From: Streptomyces sp. MNU76
GTDB taxonomy: Bacteria; Actinomycetota; Actinomycetes; Streptomycetales; Streptomycetaceae
DNA length: 64,000 nucleotides
Reading direction: 5' to 3'
Assembly (NCBI RefSeq): GCF_020982545.1
Contig: NZ_JAJKLK010000024.1
Coordinates: 1-64,000, forward strand
The translations under genes and the position numbers were made by a program. Below, one piece after another: positions 34,915 through 43,917 of this stretch; the first letter of the stretch is position 1, and the number at the start of each line of letters is the position of its first letter. A model generated the notes under the pieces. It made no database searches. It saw only the letters and a program-made list of their open reading frames with translations, and had not been told where the DNA came from.

Positions 34915-36243
34915 TCAGTGTGTCGCGGTGTCGTACAGCCAGTGGCCGCGGGTGCGGGGCATCTTCGCGTGTCCGGCCGTGGTGGTGCGTACGGCGAGGA
35001 TCTGGTTGACGCCGATGCCATTGCGCTCGAAGGCCAGCGCGGAGGCGGCCATGTACAGGCGCCAGACCCGGGCGCGGCCGGCCGTGGTGAGGCGTACGGC
35101 CTCGGGCCAGTGGTGCTCCAGGTTGGCCACCCAGGCGCGCAAGGTGAGGGCGTAGTGCTCGCGCAGGGCTTCCACGTCGCGTACTTCGAATCCGGCGTCT
35201 TCGAGGAGTGCGGTGGTGGTGGCGAGGGGTGCGAGTTCGCCGTCGGGGAAGACGTAGCTGTCGATGAACTCGTCGATTTCGTAGGTGCTTTCGTCTTTCC
35301 GTGGGCGGCGGGAGATCTGGTGGTTGAGGAGTCGCCCGCCGGGCTTGAGGAGTTGGTGCAGCGTCTCGGCGTAGAGGCGGAACTGCGGGGATCCGACGTG
35401 CTCGGCCATGCCGATGGAGGAGATCGCGTCGTAGGGGCCGTCCTCGATCTCGCGGTAGTCCTGGACGCGGATCTCGGCCCGGTCGGTGTATCCCGCGTCG
35501 GCGAGGCGTTTGCGGGCGAGGCCGGCCTGTTCCTCGGAGATGGTGACGCCGACTGCTTCGACCCCGTAGTGCTCGACGGCGTGCAGCACCATCGAGCCCC
35601 AGCCGCAGCCCACGTCGAGGAGCCGCCGGCCGGGCCGCAGGCCGAGTTTGCGGCAGATCAGGTCGAGTTTGGCGCGCTGGGCGTCTTCCAGGGTTGCCTC
35701 CGGGCTCTCCCAGTAGGCGCATGAGTAGACCATGGAAGGGCCCAGGACCAGGGAGTAGAAGTCGTTGCCGACGTCGTAGTGGTGGCTGATGGCGTCGCGG
35801 TCGCGGCGCAGGCTGTGCAGGGGGCCGCGGCGGGAGCCGGCCTCCTCGCGCGGTGGCGCCGGGGGCAGGGCGGGTCCGGCCAGCGCGAGGGCCTCGGCTG
35901 CCAGCCGCACATTCCTCGGATCGCGCAGTGCGGCGAGCGCGCTGAGGACGGCGTGCCGCTTCGGCCGGATCTCTCCCCGGTCCCAGACGACGCCGGACAT
36001 CCGCTCCAGCGCCTCGTAGAGGTCACCGTCGATGTCGACGTCGCCGGCCACCCAGGCGCGGGCCCAGCCGAGTTCGCCGGGCTTCCAGGCCAGGCGGTGC
36101 AGGGCGCGTCGGTCGCGGACGACGAGGACGGGGCCCCCGGCCGGACCGGCCTCGCTGCCGTCCCAGGCGCGCAGCCGCAGCGGCAGCGGTCTTCCCACCG
36201 CCTGCCGCACCAGTTCCGCCAGCCGCGTGGCTGCGTCAGTCAT
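34915..36243 (-). CDS. cfa: Cyclopropane-fatty-acyl-phospholipid synthase-like methyltransferase
   Basis: This 442-aa protein has an N-terminal domain (WVAGDVDIDGDLYEALERM), then the CFA synthase core: SHHYDVGNDFYSLVLGPSMV, the SAM site LLDVGCGWGS at about residues 208-217, SIGMAEHVG and the C-terminal DVEALREHYALTLRAWVANL with YMAASALAFERNGIGVNQIL. It would transfer a methylene from SAM to unsaturated lipids, altering membrane rigidity. ATG 36243 follows CAGGAGG. No MerR box lies upstream, although the gene sits between the two sulP units. Confidence 0.9.
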   Translation of the reverse strand: MTDAATRLAELVRQAVGRPLPLRLRAWDGSEAGPAGGPVLVVRDRRALHRLAWKPGELGWARAWVAGDVDIDGDLYEALERMSGVVWDRGEIRPKRHAVLSALAALRDPRNVRLAAEALALAGPALPPAPPREEAGSRRGPLHSLRRDRDAISHHYDVGNDFYSLVLGPSMVYSCAYWESPEATLEDAQRAKLDLICRKLGLRPGRRLLDVGCGWGSMVLHAVEHYGVEAVGVTISEEQAGLARKRLADAGYTDRAEIRVQDYREIEDGPYDAISSIGMAEHVGSPQFRLYAETLHQLLKPGGRLLNHQISRRPRKDESTYEIDEFIDSYVFPDGELAPLATTTALLEDAGFEVRDVEALREHYALTLRAWVANLEHHWPEAVRLTTAGRARVWRLYMAASALAFERNGIGVNQILAVRTTTAGHAKMPRTRGHWLYDTATH

Positions 36244-36539
36244 GATCCAAACCTCCTGGAGGGTCAGCGATGCCCAGTGCGGGGCGTCCGTGGAAGACGC
36301 CGGGGCAACCGAGTCGAGCGAAGGGGTTTGAGGTGTGCACCGCGTACTCAGGACCGGCCGAGCGGTGGTCCGGGCGAGAGCCGCGTGCGCCGCGGCGCTT
36401 CCGCGATCGCTGGGCGATCGGTGTCGCGGGGTGGGGCCGGGGCCGGAACATGCGGTCACCGGGTCAGGCGGTGGAGTGCGCACGGGCCGGGTCCGGAGTG
36501 GTCAGGGCATGGTCCCGGGTCCGGCCCGCGCACACAGGA

Positions 36540-36580
36540 CCGCCCCCTCCCGCACTGCGTGGTCCGCGAGAGGGGGGCGG
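36540..36580 (-). terminator. Terminator hairpin after sulP2
   Basis: CCGCCCCCTC / GAGGGGGGCGG arms just past the sulP2 stop, homologous in position and sequence to the one after sulP1. Confidence 0.65.
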
Positions 36581-36586
36581 CCGGTC

Positions 36587-38107
36587 TCAGTGGCCGGCGG
36601 TCAGCTGACCGGCCAGCTTGTCGTGCATCTCGGCGCTGGACTTGTTCAGGCCCACGATGGTGACCTTCTTGCCGCGCTGCTTGTACTTGGTCTCGATCGC
36701 GTCCAGCGCCGCCACGGACGAGGCGTCCCAGATGTGGGCTTCGGACAGGTCGATGACCACGTCATCCGGGTCACCCCTGTAGTCGAACTGGTAGACGAGG
36801 TCGTTGGAGGAGGCGAAGAACAGTTCGCCGGTGACCGCGTAGACGACCTGGTTGCCGTCGGGGTCGACGACGCCGGAGACCTCGGCGAGGTGGGCGACAC
36901 GCTTGGCGAAGATCACCATGGCCACGAGGCAGCCGAGCACGACGCCGATGGCGAGGTTGTGGGTGACGACCACGGCCGCGACCGTGACGGCCATGACGGT
37001 GGTCTCCCCGACCGGCATGCGCTTGAGGGTCTTCGGCTGGACCGAGTGCCAGTCGAAGGTCGCGAAGGCCACCAGGAGCATGACAGCGACCAGGGCAGCC
37101 ATCGGAATGTCGGAGACGACCGGGCCGAACACCACCACGAGCAGCAGCAGGAAGACACCGGAGAGGAAGGTCGACAGGCGGGTGCGGGCCCCGGACGTCT
37201 TCACGTTGATCATCGTCTGGCCGATCATCGCGCAGCCGCCCATGCCGCCGAAGAGCCCGGTGATGACGTTGGCGACGCCCTGGCCGATCGACTCACGGGT
37301 CTTGTTGGAGTGGGTGTCGGTGATGTCGTCGACCAGTTTGGCCGTCATCAGCGACTCCATCAGCCCTACCAGCGCGAACGCGAAGGCGTAGGGGGCGATG
37401 GTGGTGAGCGTGTCCAGGGTGAGCGGAACGTCTGGCATGCCCGGCACCGGCAGGGAGGAGGGCAGGTCGCCCTTGTCACCGACGTTCGGCACCGCGATCC
37501 CGGCCGCGATCGTGATGACGGTCAGGATGACGATGGAGACCAGCGGCGCCGGGACGGTCTTGGTGATCCTGGGAGAGAGCACCATGAGCGCCAGTCCGCC
37601 GATGATGAGCGGGTAGACGGCCCAGGGGACATCGCGCATCTCCGGCACCTGTGCCATGAAGATCAGGATGGCGAGCGCGTTGACGAAGCCGACCATCACC
37701 GACCGGGGCACGAAGCGCATGAGCTTGGCCACGCCGAGGACGCCGAGGACGATCTGCATGAGGCCGCCGAGGACGACGGCGGCGATGAGATAACCGAGGC
37801 CGTACTCATGGTTGAGAGGTGCGATGACCAGGGCCATCGCACCCGTCGCGGCGGAGATCATCGCCTTGCGGCCACCGACGACCGAGATGACCACGGCCAT
37901 CGTGAACGACGCGAAGAGACCCACGGCCGGGTCGACCCCGGCGATGATCGAGAAGGAGATGGCCTCGGGGATCAGCGCCAGGGCAACGACCAGGCCGGCC
38001 AGCACCTCGGTACGGAAGACCTTCGGGGAGGCGAGCCAGTCGGGCTTGACCGTGTTCCTCGGAAAACGGGCGCGGAACCTGGGAGCTTGGGACAGCGGTG
38101 AAGACAT
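36587..38107 (-). CDS. SulP-family inorganic anion transporter with STAS domain, copy 2
   Basis: This 506-aa paralogue of the transporter at 31951-33453 is nearly identical over long stretches (VVISVVGGRKAMISAATGA; LVDDITDTHSNKTRESIGQG) and carries the same C-terminal STAS domain (VVIDLSEAHIWDASSVAALD). Differences cluster in the N-terminus and in several helices (for example HNLAIGVVLGCL against DNLAIGVVVGSI), which could change substrate or affinity. ATG 38107 has the same upstream 20 nt as copy 1. The unit terminator-gene-leader-box is duplicated as a whole. Confidence 0.9.
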   Translation of the reverse strand: MSSPLSQAPRFRARFPRNTVKPDWLASPKVFRTEVLAGLVVALALIPEAISFSIIAGVDPAVGLFASFTMAVVISVVGGRKAMISAATGAMALVIAPLNHEYGLGYLIAAVVLGGLMQIVLGVLGVAKLMRFVPRSVMVGFVNALAILIFMAQVPEMRDVPWAVYPLIIGGLALMVLSPRITKTVPAPLVSIVILTVITIAAGIAVPNVGDKGDLPSSLPVPGMPDVPLTLDTLTTIAPYAFAFALVGLMESLMTAKLVDDITDTHSNKTRESIGQGVANVITGLFGGMGGCAMIGQTMINVKTSGARTRLSTFLSGVFLLLLVVVFGPVVSDIPMAALVAVMLLVAFATFDWHSVQPKTLKRMPVGETTVMAVTVAAVVVTHNLAIGVVLGCLVAMVIFAKRVAHLAEVSGVVDPDGNQVVYAVTGELFFASSNDLVYQFDYRGDPDDVVIDLSEAHIWDASSVAALDAIETKYKQRGKKVTIVGLNKSSAEMHDKLAGQLTAGH

Positions 38108-38361
38108 GCAACCGTTTCTGTTCAGGCGCACACGTCCACCGTCTGGACGCACGCGCGTCGTACTCGACTCCACACTGGGGAGGAATCCCCGGCGGCCCGG
38201 CCTCGATGGGGGCCCTGCCGGATGAGGTGGCAGCCACTACGGCTGCCGGTCGGGCATCGTCGCCCGGAAGTCTGGGAGTGCTGACGGGGCCAGGACGGAC
38301 GGGCCCGCGCTGTGGAGGCACCGCCTCGACTGCGCCTTTACAGTCCGGCCGCCCTCGACCA
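38108..38361 (-). ncRNA. Candidate structured 5' leader of sulP2
   Basis: Homologous to 33454-33706. The hairpin CGGGCGACGATGCCCG keeps the stem of copy 1 with a changed loop. GGCAGCCGTAGTGGCTGCC converts two wobble pairs of copy 1 to Watson-Crick pairs, i.e. covariation. Confidence 0.45.
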
Positions 38362-38363
38362 TG

Positions 38364-38390
38364 ACTCTACCCTGACGTGAGGGGAGAGTG
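38364..38390 (-). promoter_or_regulatory. MerR-type box upstream of sulP2
   Basis: In gene direction CACTCTCCCCTCACGTCAGG then GTAGAGT. Position relative to the ATG (about 255 bp) is the same as for sulP1. Confidence 0.65.
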
Positions 38391-38539
38391 CGAGTTTCTG
38401 CTTGTGAAATGCAGGTGAACCACACGCGCGGCCCACAGGTGTCCGACGCGCAAACGGGAGCGGCTCAAGCGTTCGAAAGGCGGCGGGCGCAGCGTTATGC
38501 CGGCCTCGGAGTTGAGGTGGTCGACGACGGCATGGCTGC

Positions 38540-38705
38540 CGCCTGCACGCCGCCTGCGGGCAGGGGGCGTGCCCATACCGCAGATCGCCCAGGAGCTGGT
38601 TTCACCTCGGGCAAGAACAAGGGTCAGGGCCCTTTGGCCGCCACCGTCTTCCGCATCCTCGCCGAGGAGGACGCGGCCGACGGCACCGTGGGAGCCCAGA
38701 CGTGA
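38540..38705 (+). pseudogene. Serine recombinase C-terminal relic
   Basis: GGVPIPQIAQELV in one frame continues as TSGKNKGQGPLAATVFRILA in another, with an indel near 38600. The pattern is the C-terminal tail of large resolvase-family proteins. A similar relic lies at 42358-42577. Confidence 0.5.
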
Positions 38706-38817
38706 TGGACCGGGCCCGGCGCGCTACGAAGAACACTGCCGGGGCAGCTCCGCTCAGGGCAGCTGCCCGTGAGTCCACAGGCCCGGGTGCTCCCGTTACG
38801 GCGTGGAGAATGGTCTG

Positions 38818-39780
38818 ATGAGCAACCCTGTCATGGACACGTCCCCGGGCCGGGCCCGCAGCGACGACACCGGCTCACGTCGGCCACTGCTGTGGGTGTT
38901 GCTGGCGGTGGTGCTGTGGAGCGGCATGGCGGCGCTGATCGGGGCGGCGCTTCAGGAGGTGTCCGCGCTGCGGCTGCTGGTGTGGAGCTACCTCCCGGCT
39001 GCCGCCGTGGTAGCGCTGTACCACCGCGTCGTGCGGCACGAGCCGGTGCGGGAGTTGTTCGCCGTGCCACCGCGGTTGCTGGCCATGGGCCTGCCCGGAA
39101 TTCTGCTGTGGCCGGTCGGCCTGGTCACCGGCCTGGCGCTGGCGCCGCTGGTGCAGGCCAACCTCATCAGTTACCTGTGGCCGCTGCTGCTGGTGCTGCT
39201 CGCGCCGCTGGCCGGCGAGCGGTTTCGCGCCGTATATCTCCTGGCCGCGCTCGTCGGCTTCGGCGGCGCGGCACTGCTGGTGCTCTCCCACTCCGCGGCC
39301 GCAGGGTCCACCCCGTATGCAGCATGGGGTTACCTGGCCGCGTTCGGCGCAGCCGCAGGCTGGGCGGCCTACGGCATCTTCCTGAGCCGTCACCGTCCGC
39401 TGCGCGGCCGTGTCCCGGCACTGATCATGTGGTCGGCGCTCGTCCTGCTCGTGGTGGCCGCCGTCACCGGCGATCTGGCGCCGCCGTCCGGCACCACAGT
39501 CTGGGCCTGCCTCGCGCTGGGGGCGGGCCCGCTGAGCATCGCCTTCCTGGCCTGGGACCGGGCCACCGCACAGACCAGCATCGCCCGCCTGGGCATCCTG
39601 TCCTACCTCGACCCGCTGCTGTCCACCCTGCTGCTCGCATGGGTGCTGTCCCGCCCGCTGACAGCCAGCGACTGGACGGGCCTCGCCCTGGTGATCGCCG
39701 CAGCCGCCATCGCCGAGGCCGGCCCCCGCGCCGCAGCGTCCAGGCCCACCACTGCGGCCACCGAGGAAGGCACAGGCTGA
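38818..39780 (+). CDS. EamA/DMT-family transporter
   Basis: This 320-aa membrane protein has ten predicted helices in two EamA repeats, including ANLISYLWPLLLVLLAPLAG and SIARLGILSYLDPLLSTLLL, typical of drug/metabolite exporters. ATG 38818 has GGAG 9 bp upstream; a longer GTG start at 38803 is possible. Substrate unknown. It stands alone between a recombinase relic and the TSUP gene. Confidence 0.8.
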   Translation: MSNPVMDTSPGRARSDDTGSRRPLLWVLLAVVLWSGMAALIGAALQEVSALRLLVWSYLPAAAVVALYHRVVRHEPVRELFAVPPRLLAMGLPGILLWPVGLVTGLALAPLVQANLISYLWPLLLVLLAPLAGERFRAVYLLAALVGFGGAALLVLSHSAAAGSTPYAAWGYLAAFGAAAGWAAYGIFLSRHRPLRGRVPALIMWSALVLLVVAAVTGDLAPPSGTTVWACLALGAGPLSIAFLAWDRATAQTSIARLGILSYLDPLLSTLLLAWVLSRPLTASDWTGLALVIAAAAIAEAGPRAAASRPTTAATEEGTG

Positions 39781-39991
39781 CAGCAACCTGCCGCACCACC
39801 CCGGCCCCACTGGTCTCGGCAGGCCCACCCTCGGCCCTGCACCCAAAACAGCTCGTCGTCGCCCTGAGGCAGAGTGCTGCCGGTTGGCCTGCCAGGGAGA
39901 CTCGAAACGCTCGGACGCGGCCCCAGGCTGGACCTCCCATGGAGCCACCCCGCCAATCCCTGCCGCCACCGCGGGCGGGAGAATCCCCCGC

Positions 39992-40717
39992 GTGGAAGCA
40001 CTGCAGGTCATCGCCATCGTCGTCGCAGCCTTCGGTACTGCGGTCCTGTCCGCGGTCGCCGGGTTCGGCGGCGGGGTGCTGCTGCTGCCGGTGTTCGTCG
40101 CCGTCCTGGGCACCCGGGACGCGGTCGCCGTCCTGACCGTCGCCCAACTGGCCAGCAACAGCAGCCGGGTGTGGTTCAACCGCCACGACGTCGACCGGCG
40201 CCTGGTCGGCATCTTCGCCCTCGGCGCCGTCCCGGCCGCCGTCGCCGGCGCGCTGCTGTTCGCCACCGCACCGCTGCCCGCTCTCACCCGCCTCATCGGC
40301 GTGTTCCTGCTGGTCATGGTCGTCTGGCGGCGCTTCAAGCCGCACGCCGCCCGGCTGGACGACCGCACCTTCGCCGCCGTCGGCGCCGCCTCCGGTTTCG
40401 GCTCCGCCCTGGTCGGCTCGGTCGGACCGATGGTCGCCCCGTTCTTCCTCGCCCGCGGCCTCCTCAAGGGCGCCTACATCGGCACCGAGGCCGCGTCCGC
40501 CGTGGTGATGCACCTGACGAAACTGGTCGTCTTCGGCGCCGCAGCCGTGCTGACCGCCTCCAACGCCGTCATCGGACTGGCCCTCGCACCCGCCAGCACC
40601 GCGGGCGCCTGGACCGGCAAGAAGATCGTCGACCGGCTCCCCGCCCATGTCTTCGTCATCGTGGTCGAGATCGGCCTGATCACCTCCGGCCTCCTGCTGG
40701 CCGTCACCGGCGGCTGA
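39992..40717 (+). CDS. TSUP (TauE/SafE) family anion exporter
   Basis: This 241-aa protein has about eight helices and two TSUP repeats with the Gly-rich starts SAVAGFGGGVLLLPVFVAVL and GSALVGSVGPMVAPFFLARG. Known members move sulfite, sulfoacetate or similar sulfur anions. GTG 39992 follows GGCGGGAG. With two SulP importers and a second TSUP gene nearby, sulfur-anion homeostasis is a plausible common theme, but unproven. Confidence 0.82.
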   Translation: MEALQVIAIVVAAFGTAVLSAVAGFGGGVLLLPVFVAVLGTRDAVAVLTVAQLASNSSRVWFNRHDVDRRLVGIFALGAVPAAVAGALLFATAPLPALTRLIGVFLLVMVVWRRFKPHAARLDDRTFAAVGAASGFGSALVGSVGPMVAPFFLARGLLKGAYIGTEAASAVVMHLTKLVVFGAAAVLTASNAVIGLALAPASTAGAWTGKKIVDRLPAHVFVIVVEIGLITSGLLLAVTGG

Positions 40718-40911
40718 TCATCCGTCGGGCATCAGCACGGGCACGGGGCGGGGCCACGTGCCAACGTGTTGCCAGTTACTCGCTCTCGCCTACGAAACCG
40801 GCCGGTGGCGTGGCCGGTGAGGGTGGGCGAGTGGCTGCCGCCGGGCGGCCGGTACGAGTACGAGGGAGCAGTCAGCGTGGCGCAGCAGGGACCGCAGGAC
40901 CTGGCCGAGCG

Positions 40912-41157
40912 ATGGAACACCACCAGGTCGTGATCTACCTGGCGGCGACGGCTGCCGGCGGCCTGTTCGGATGGGCGGCCCCAGACCTCGGCCCGGGCCT
41001 GGAGCACGTGATCACCCGGTCGTCGGGGCGCTGGTGTTCGTCACCTTCCTCCAGGTCCCCGCCGCCGAACGGGTCCGCTCCGCTCCCTGCGCGACGTCCG
41101 GTTCCTGTCCGCCGCCGTCTGGCGGGGCGTCGCGCGGTTCGCGCTGGCTTCGCGGAG
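40912..41157 (+). pseudogene. Arsenic-resistance (SBF-type) permease, truncated relic
   Basis: ATG 40912 begins MEHHQVVIYLAATAAGGLFG, the N-terminus of short arsenic-resistance proteins of the bile acid:sodium symporter fold. The continuation (VVGALVFVTFLQVPAAERVR; DVRFLSAAVWRGV) is spread over other frames, with indels near 41012 and 41080. It is cut off by the convergent TSUP gene. Confidence 0.55.
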
Positions 41158-41985
41158 TCAGGCGTGCCGGGCGAGTTTGGCGGCGGAGACGAGAAGGATC
41201 ACGGCCAGTGCGGGGATGAGCACCGCGTCCGGGAACACGCCGAGCAGGAGCCCGCCCAGCACCGCGCCGGTGACCGAGCCTGCCACCATGACCAGGGTGA
41301 AACGCAGGTTGGCGCCCAGGACCGCGAAGCTGCCGTCGCGGCTGTAGCGGGCGAAAGCGACCAGCATGGTCGGCAGTGACACCAGCAGGGACAGGCTTCC
41401 CGCCGTTTTGATGTCCAGGCCGAACAGCAGCACGATCGTCGGGATCAGCAGCTCACCGCCCGCCACGCCCATGATCGCCGCGACCACCCCGATGCCGAAC
41501 CCAGCCACCACCCCGATCGGCACCTGCGCCGCCAGGGGCAGGGCCAGGGTGCCCAGCGTGGTGGTGTGAGTGACCACCAGGGCCGCGGCCATGAGGACCA
41601 TCAGCCCCGCCAGCACCTTGTACAGGGTGGAGCTGCGCATCCGTACCGCCCACGATGCCCCGGCCCACGCGCCCAGCAGGCTCCCCGCCAGCAGATTTGC
41701 CGCGACGGGCCAGTGCACGGCCACCTCGGAGGCGGGCACAGCCGCCATGCGGGCGGGCAGCGCGACCAGGACCACCACCAGGCTCATCGCCTTGTTCAGG
41801 ATCACCGCGGAGAGCGCGGCGAACCCGAACAGGCTGATCAGCAGCGGCAGGCGGAACTCGGCGCCGCCCAACCCGATCATCCCGCCCAGGACGCCAACGG
41901 CCGCCCCCGTGGCGAACACCAGGGGCAGCGAGCGCGCCGAACGCAGCGGAACGAGGTTCTGGTCGATTGCCATGGTGGACATCAT
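41158..41985 (-). CDS. TSUP (TauE/SafE) family transporter 2
   Basis: This 275-aa membrane protein has two TSUP repeats (VGVLGGMIGLGGAEFRLPLL; VAAIMGVAGGELLIPTIVLL) and eight helices. It starts ATGATG at 41985/41982. It is not closely similar to the TSUP protein at 39992. It overlaps the 3' end of the arsenic permease relic, showing that DNA was lost or inserted here. Confidence 0.82.
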   Translation of the reverse strand: MMSTMAIDQNLVPLRSARSLPLVFATGAAVGVLGGMIGLGGAEFRLPLLISLFGFAALSAVILNKAMSLVVVLVALPARMAAVPASEVAVHWPVAANLLAGSLLGAWAGASWAVRMRSSTLYKVLAGLMVLMAAALVVTHTTTLGTLALPLAAQVPIGVVAGFGIGVVAAIMGVAGGELLIPTIVLLFGLDIKTAGSLSLLVSLPTMLVAFARYSRDGSFAVLGANLRFTLVMVAGSVTGAVLGGLLLGVFPDAVLIPALAVILLVSAAKLARHA

Positions 41986-42118
41986 CCCTGGTCACAAGCT
42001 GTGCCCGACAAGGGTGCGGGCCATCTTTGGAAGAAGGCACCGGGCACCCGTCAAGGCGTCCACAAGACCTCTGAACCCGTGGGGAGCCGGCCGCGGTGCT
42101 CAATCCGCTCCGCCGTCG

Positions 42119-42350
42119 TCATCGTCGTCGAGCGGCGTCCGGGGCGCGCAACAGCCGCAGGCCCCCGTCGGCCGGCGTGGAGGCGGTGAAGTTGTAGCGG
42201 TCCAGCACGTTGAGGTTGCGGTGCATGAGCGGGGAGAGCCGGGCGATGTCCTCGACGCGGATCTCGTGGTCCCCGGTGCGGAACTGGGCGACGGAGGCGT
42301 CGAGGTAGTGCGTGGTCCACCAGCACGACGGCGGTCAGGACCAGGCCGAC
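42119..42350 (-). pseudogene. Tn3-family transposase C-terminal relic
   Basis: The minus strand encodes YLDASVAQFRTGDHEIRVED, then ARLSPLMHRNLNVLDRYNFT, the standard C-terminus of Tn3-type transposases. An extra base near 42315 shifts the preceding ILTAVVL part out of frame. Only the tail remains. Confidence 0.7.
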
Positions 42351-42357
42351 CGAATAA

Positions 42358-42577
42358 TCCGTCGAGCAGATCCGACCCGCCCTGATCATCCCCACCGGCA
42401 AGCGCAAGGGACAGAACCCGTCCGTCGCCAGCATCTACCGGGCGCAAGCCGAGCACGAGAGGACCCAGGCGTACCCGAAGGCAGTCGAGACGGCACACGC
42501 CGACTTCGCCGCCCTTCAGCAGCGCGACCGCAGGCCCCATGTAGTCACTCAGCGTTACTCGCCACTTGGCGGCCTAG
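42358..42577 (+). pseudogene. Serine recombinase C-terminal relic cut by the IS
   Basis: The frame after a stop at 42355 reads VEQIRPALIIPTGKRKGQNP, SVASIYRAQAEHERTQAYPK and AHADFAALQQRD, the tail of a large serine recombinase. The frame runs into the left end of the IS element. Confidence 0.55.
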
Positions 42578-42596
42578 GGTCTGTATGGAGTTGTGA

Positions 42597-43127
42597 TCAA
42601 GGCTGTGATCCGAGGTGTCGGATCCAGAGGAGGCCGGCGCATAATTCGAGTCCGGCCTGGTAGCTTTCAGGCTTTTTGTCGTAGCGGACGGCGAGGCCAC
42701 GCCAGTCCTTGATCTTGTTGATGGTGCGTTCGACGCTGTTGCGGAGCTTGTACAACTGCTTGTCCCAGGTGACGGGCCGTCCGCCGCGTGAGCCACGGTT
42801 CTTGCGGTGGGCGGCCTGATCCTTCTTCTCGGGGATGACCGCTTTGATCCCGCGTTTGCGCAGGTGGGAACGGTTCTGGCGGGACGAGTACGCCTTATCG
42901 CCCGCGACTGCGTCCGGCCGGGTGCGGGGCCGGCCGACCGGGCCGGGGACGTGGATCTTGTTCAGGACGGGGATGAACTGCGGACTGTCCCCGGCTTGCC
43001 CCGCAGTGATCTTCAGTGAGAGGGGCAGGCACTGCGGCACACAGGACAGGTGCGTCTTCGTGGTCAGTCCGCCGCGGGAACGCCCCAGGTCAGCAGCGGC
43101 GAGCCGGGCCCTGCGGCGACGCCTCAC
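42597..43127 (-). CDS. IS5-family transposase, second frame (catalytic C-terminal part)
   Basis: This 176-aa frame has GRSRGGLTTKTHL at the N-terminus, the second catalytic Asp in DAVAGDKAYSS and the Glu in NSVERTINKIKDWRGLAVRY. It begins with GTG in a GTGA overlap with the first frame, so expression is by coupling or -1 frameshift. The stop lies within the terminal repeat. Confidence 0.82.
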   Translation of the reverse strand: MRRRRRARLAAADLGRSRGGLTTKTHLSCVPQCLPLSLKITAGQAGDSPQFIPVLNKIHVPGPVGRPRTRPDAVAGDKAYSSRQNRSHLRKRGIKAVIPEKKDQAAHRKNRGSRGGRPVTWDKQLYKLRNSVERTINKIKDWRGLAVRYDKKPESYQAGLELCAGLLWIRHLGSQP

Positions 43128-43570
43128 ACGTCGTCGTTCTTCCCGCTCCGGGTCCAGCTGCCCGTCTTGTTCCTGGCCGGCGCCCCTTTTTCCGCGGCGG
43201 CCTTCTCCAGCACGTCCAGGATCTCGGGCTCCACGATCATCCCGGCAGCATCATGATGGGCCCGGACCGTGGTCGAGTCCACGCTGACCAGCGACAAGTC
43301 CACCAGGCCCCGCTTCGCCGCCTCGGCGATCGCACCCTGGAACACCGCGGTGAACACCCCGGCATCCCGCCACTGCCGAAACCGGCCGTAAACGGTGGAC
43401 CAGCGCCCGAACCGTTCGGGCAACTCCCGCCATTTCGCCCCGTTCCTGAACCGCCACACGATGCCCTCGAAGTGCGCCCGCAGATTCTCCGGGTACGGCC
43501 CATACTCACCGACCGGCAGGAACGGGGAGACGAACTCCCACTCGGCATCCGAAAGTTGAGGTCGAGACAC
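43124..43570 (-). CDS. IS5-family transposase, first frame (DUF4096 part)
   Basis: This 148-aa frame from GTG 43570 has LSDAEWEFVSPFLP, IVWRFRNGAKWRELPERFG and WSTVYGRFRQW, then the first catalytic Asp in SLVSVDSTTVRAHHDAAG. The frames together supply the DDE triad, so the element may be active. Confidence 0.82.
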   Translation of the reverse strand: MSRPQLSDAEWEFVSPFLPVGEYGPYPENLRAHFEGIVWRFRNGAKWRELPERFGRWSTVYGRFRQWRDAGVFTAVFQGAIAEAAKRGLVDLSLVSVDSTTVRAHHDAAGMIVEPEILDVLEKAAAEKGAPARNKTGSWTRSGKNDDV

Positions 43571-43623
43571 CCCACCGTTTTACCCCAGGGCCCCCGGCTT
43601 TCCCAGGCCGGGGGCTCACGAGA

Positions 43624-43917
43624 TCACAACTCCATACAGGCCCTAGTACGAGAACTGGGCGCACCGATCAGGTGTGCGGTCAGGACTCCGGTGAGAAGGG
43701 CCCAGACGACGGCGGCCCACCCGGACTGGCTCCAGCCGATGGCCGTCACGCTCACCGCGACCACGCCTGCGGCTGCGATCGCCCGCCGGTCGGCCGTGAA
43801 GGCCCATTGGCGGCGGGCGCTGCCCGGGTGTCGGAACTCGGTGAACGCGGTGCGGATGACGAGAGCCGCGACGATGATCACGGGCGCGAGCGGCGATGCC
43901 TCGCTGCCGTCCCCCAT
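43624..43917 (-). CDS. Small membrane protein after nhaA, 3' end replaced by IS sequence
   Basis: This 97-aa frame has two hydrophobic segments (VIIVAALVIRTAFTE; VWALLTGVLTAHLI). ATG 43917 overlaps the nhaA stop (TGATG). The last residues (TRACMEL) come from the CTAG junction and IS end, so the native C-terminus is lost. No family recognised. Confidence 0.5.
   Translation of the reverse strand: MGDGSEASPLAPVIIVAALVIRTAFTEFRHPGSARRQWAFTADRRAIAAAGVVAVSVTAIGWSQSGWAAVVWALLTGVLTAHLIGAPSSRTRACMEL

Larger units (their letters stand above)
31901..38390. repeat. Duplicated terminator-sulP-leader-MerR-box unit
   Basis: Unit A is 31901-33735 and unit B is 36540-38390, both on the minus strand, with homologous terminator, transporter gene, leader and operator. 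Unit A adjoins merR1; unit B does not. The intervening DNA holds merR1, relics and cfa. Confidence 0.8.
42578..43642 (-). mobile_element. IS5-family insertion sequence, 1065 bp
   Basis: Terminal inverted repeats of 21 bp, GGTCTGTATGGAGTTGTGATC (42578-42598) and the complement of GGCCTGTATGGAGTTGTGATC (43622-43642), have one mismatch. The element is bounded by CTAG at 42574-42577 and 43643-43646, a 4-bp target duplication. Two overlapping transposase frames fill it. It interrupts the 3' end of a small membrane-protein gene. Confidence 0.9.
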
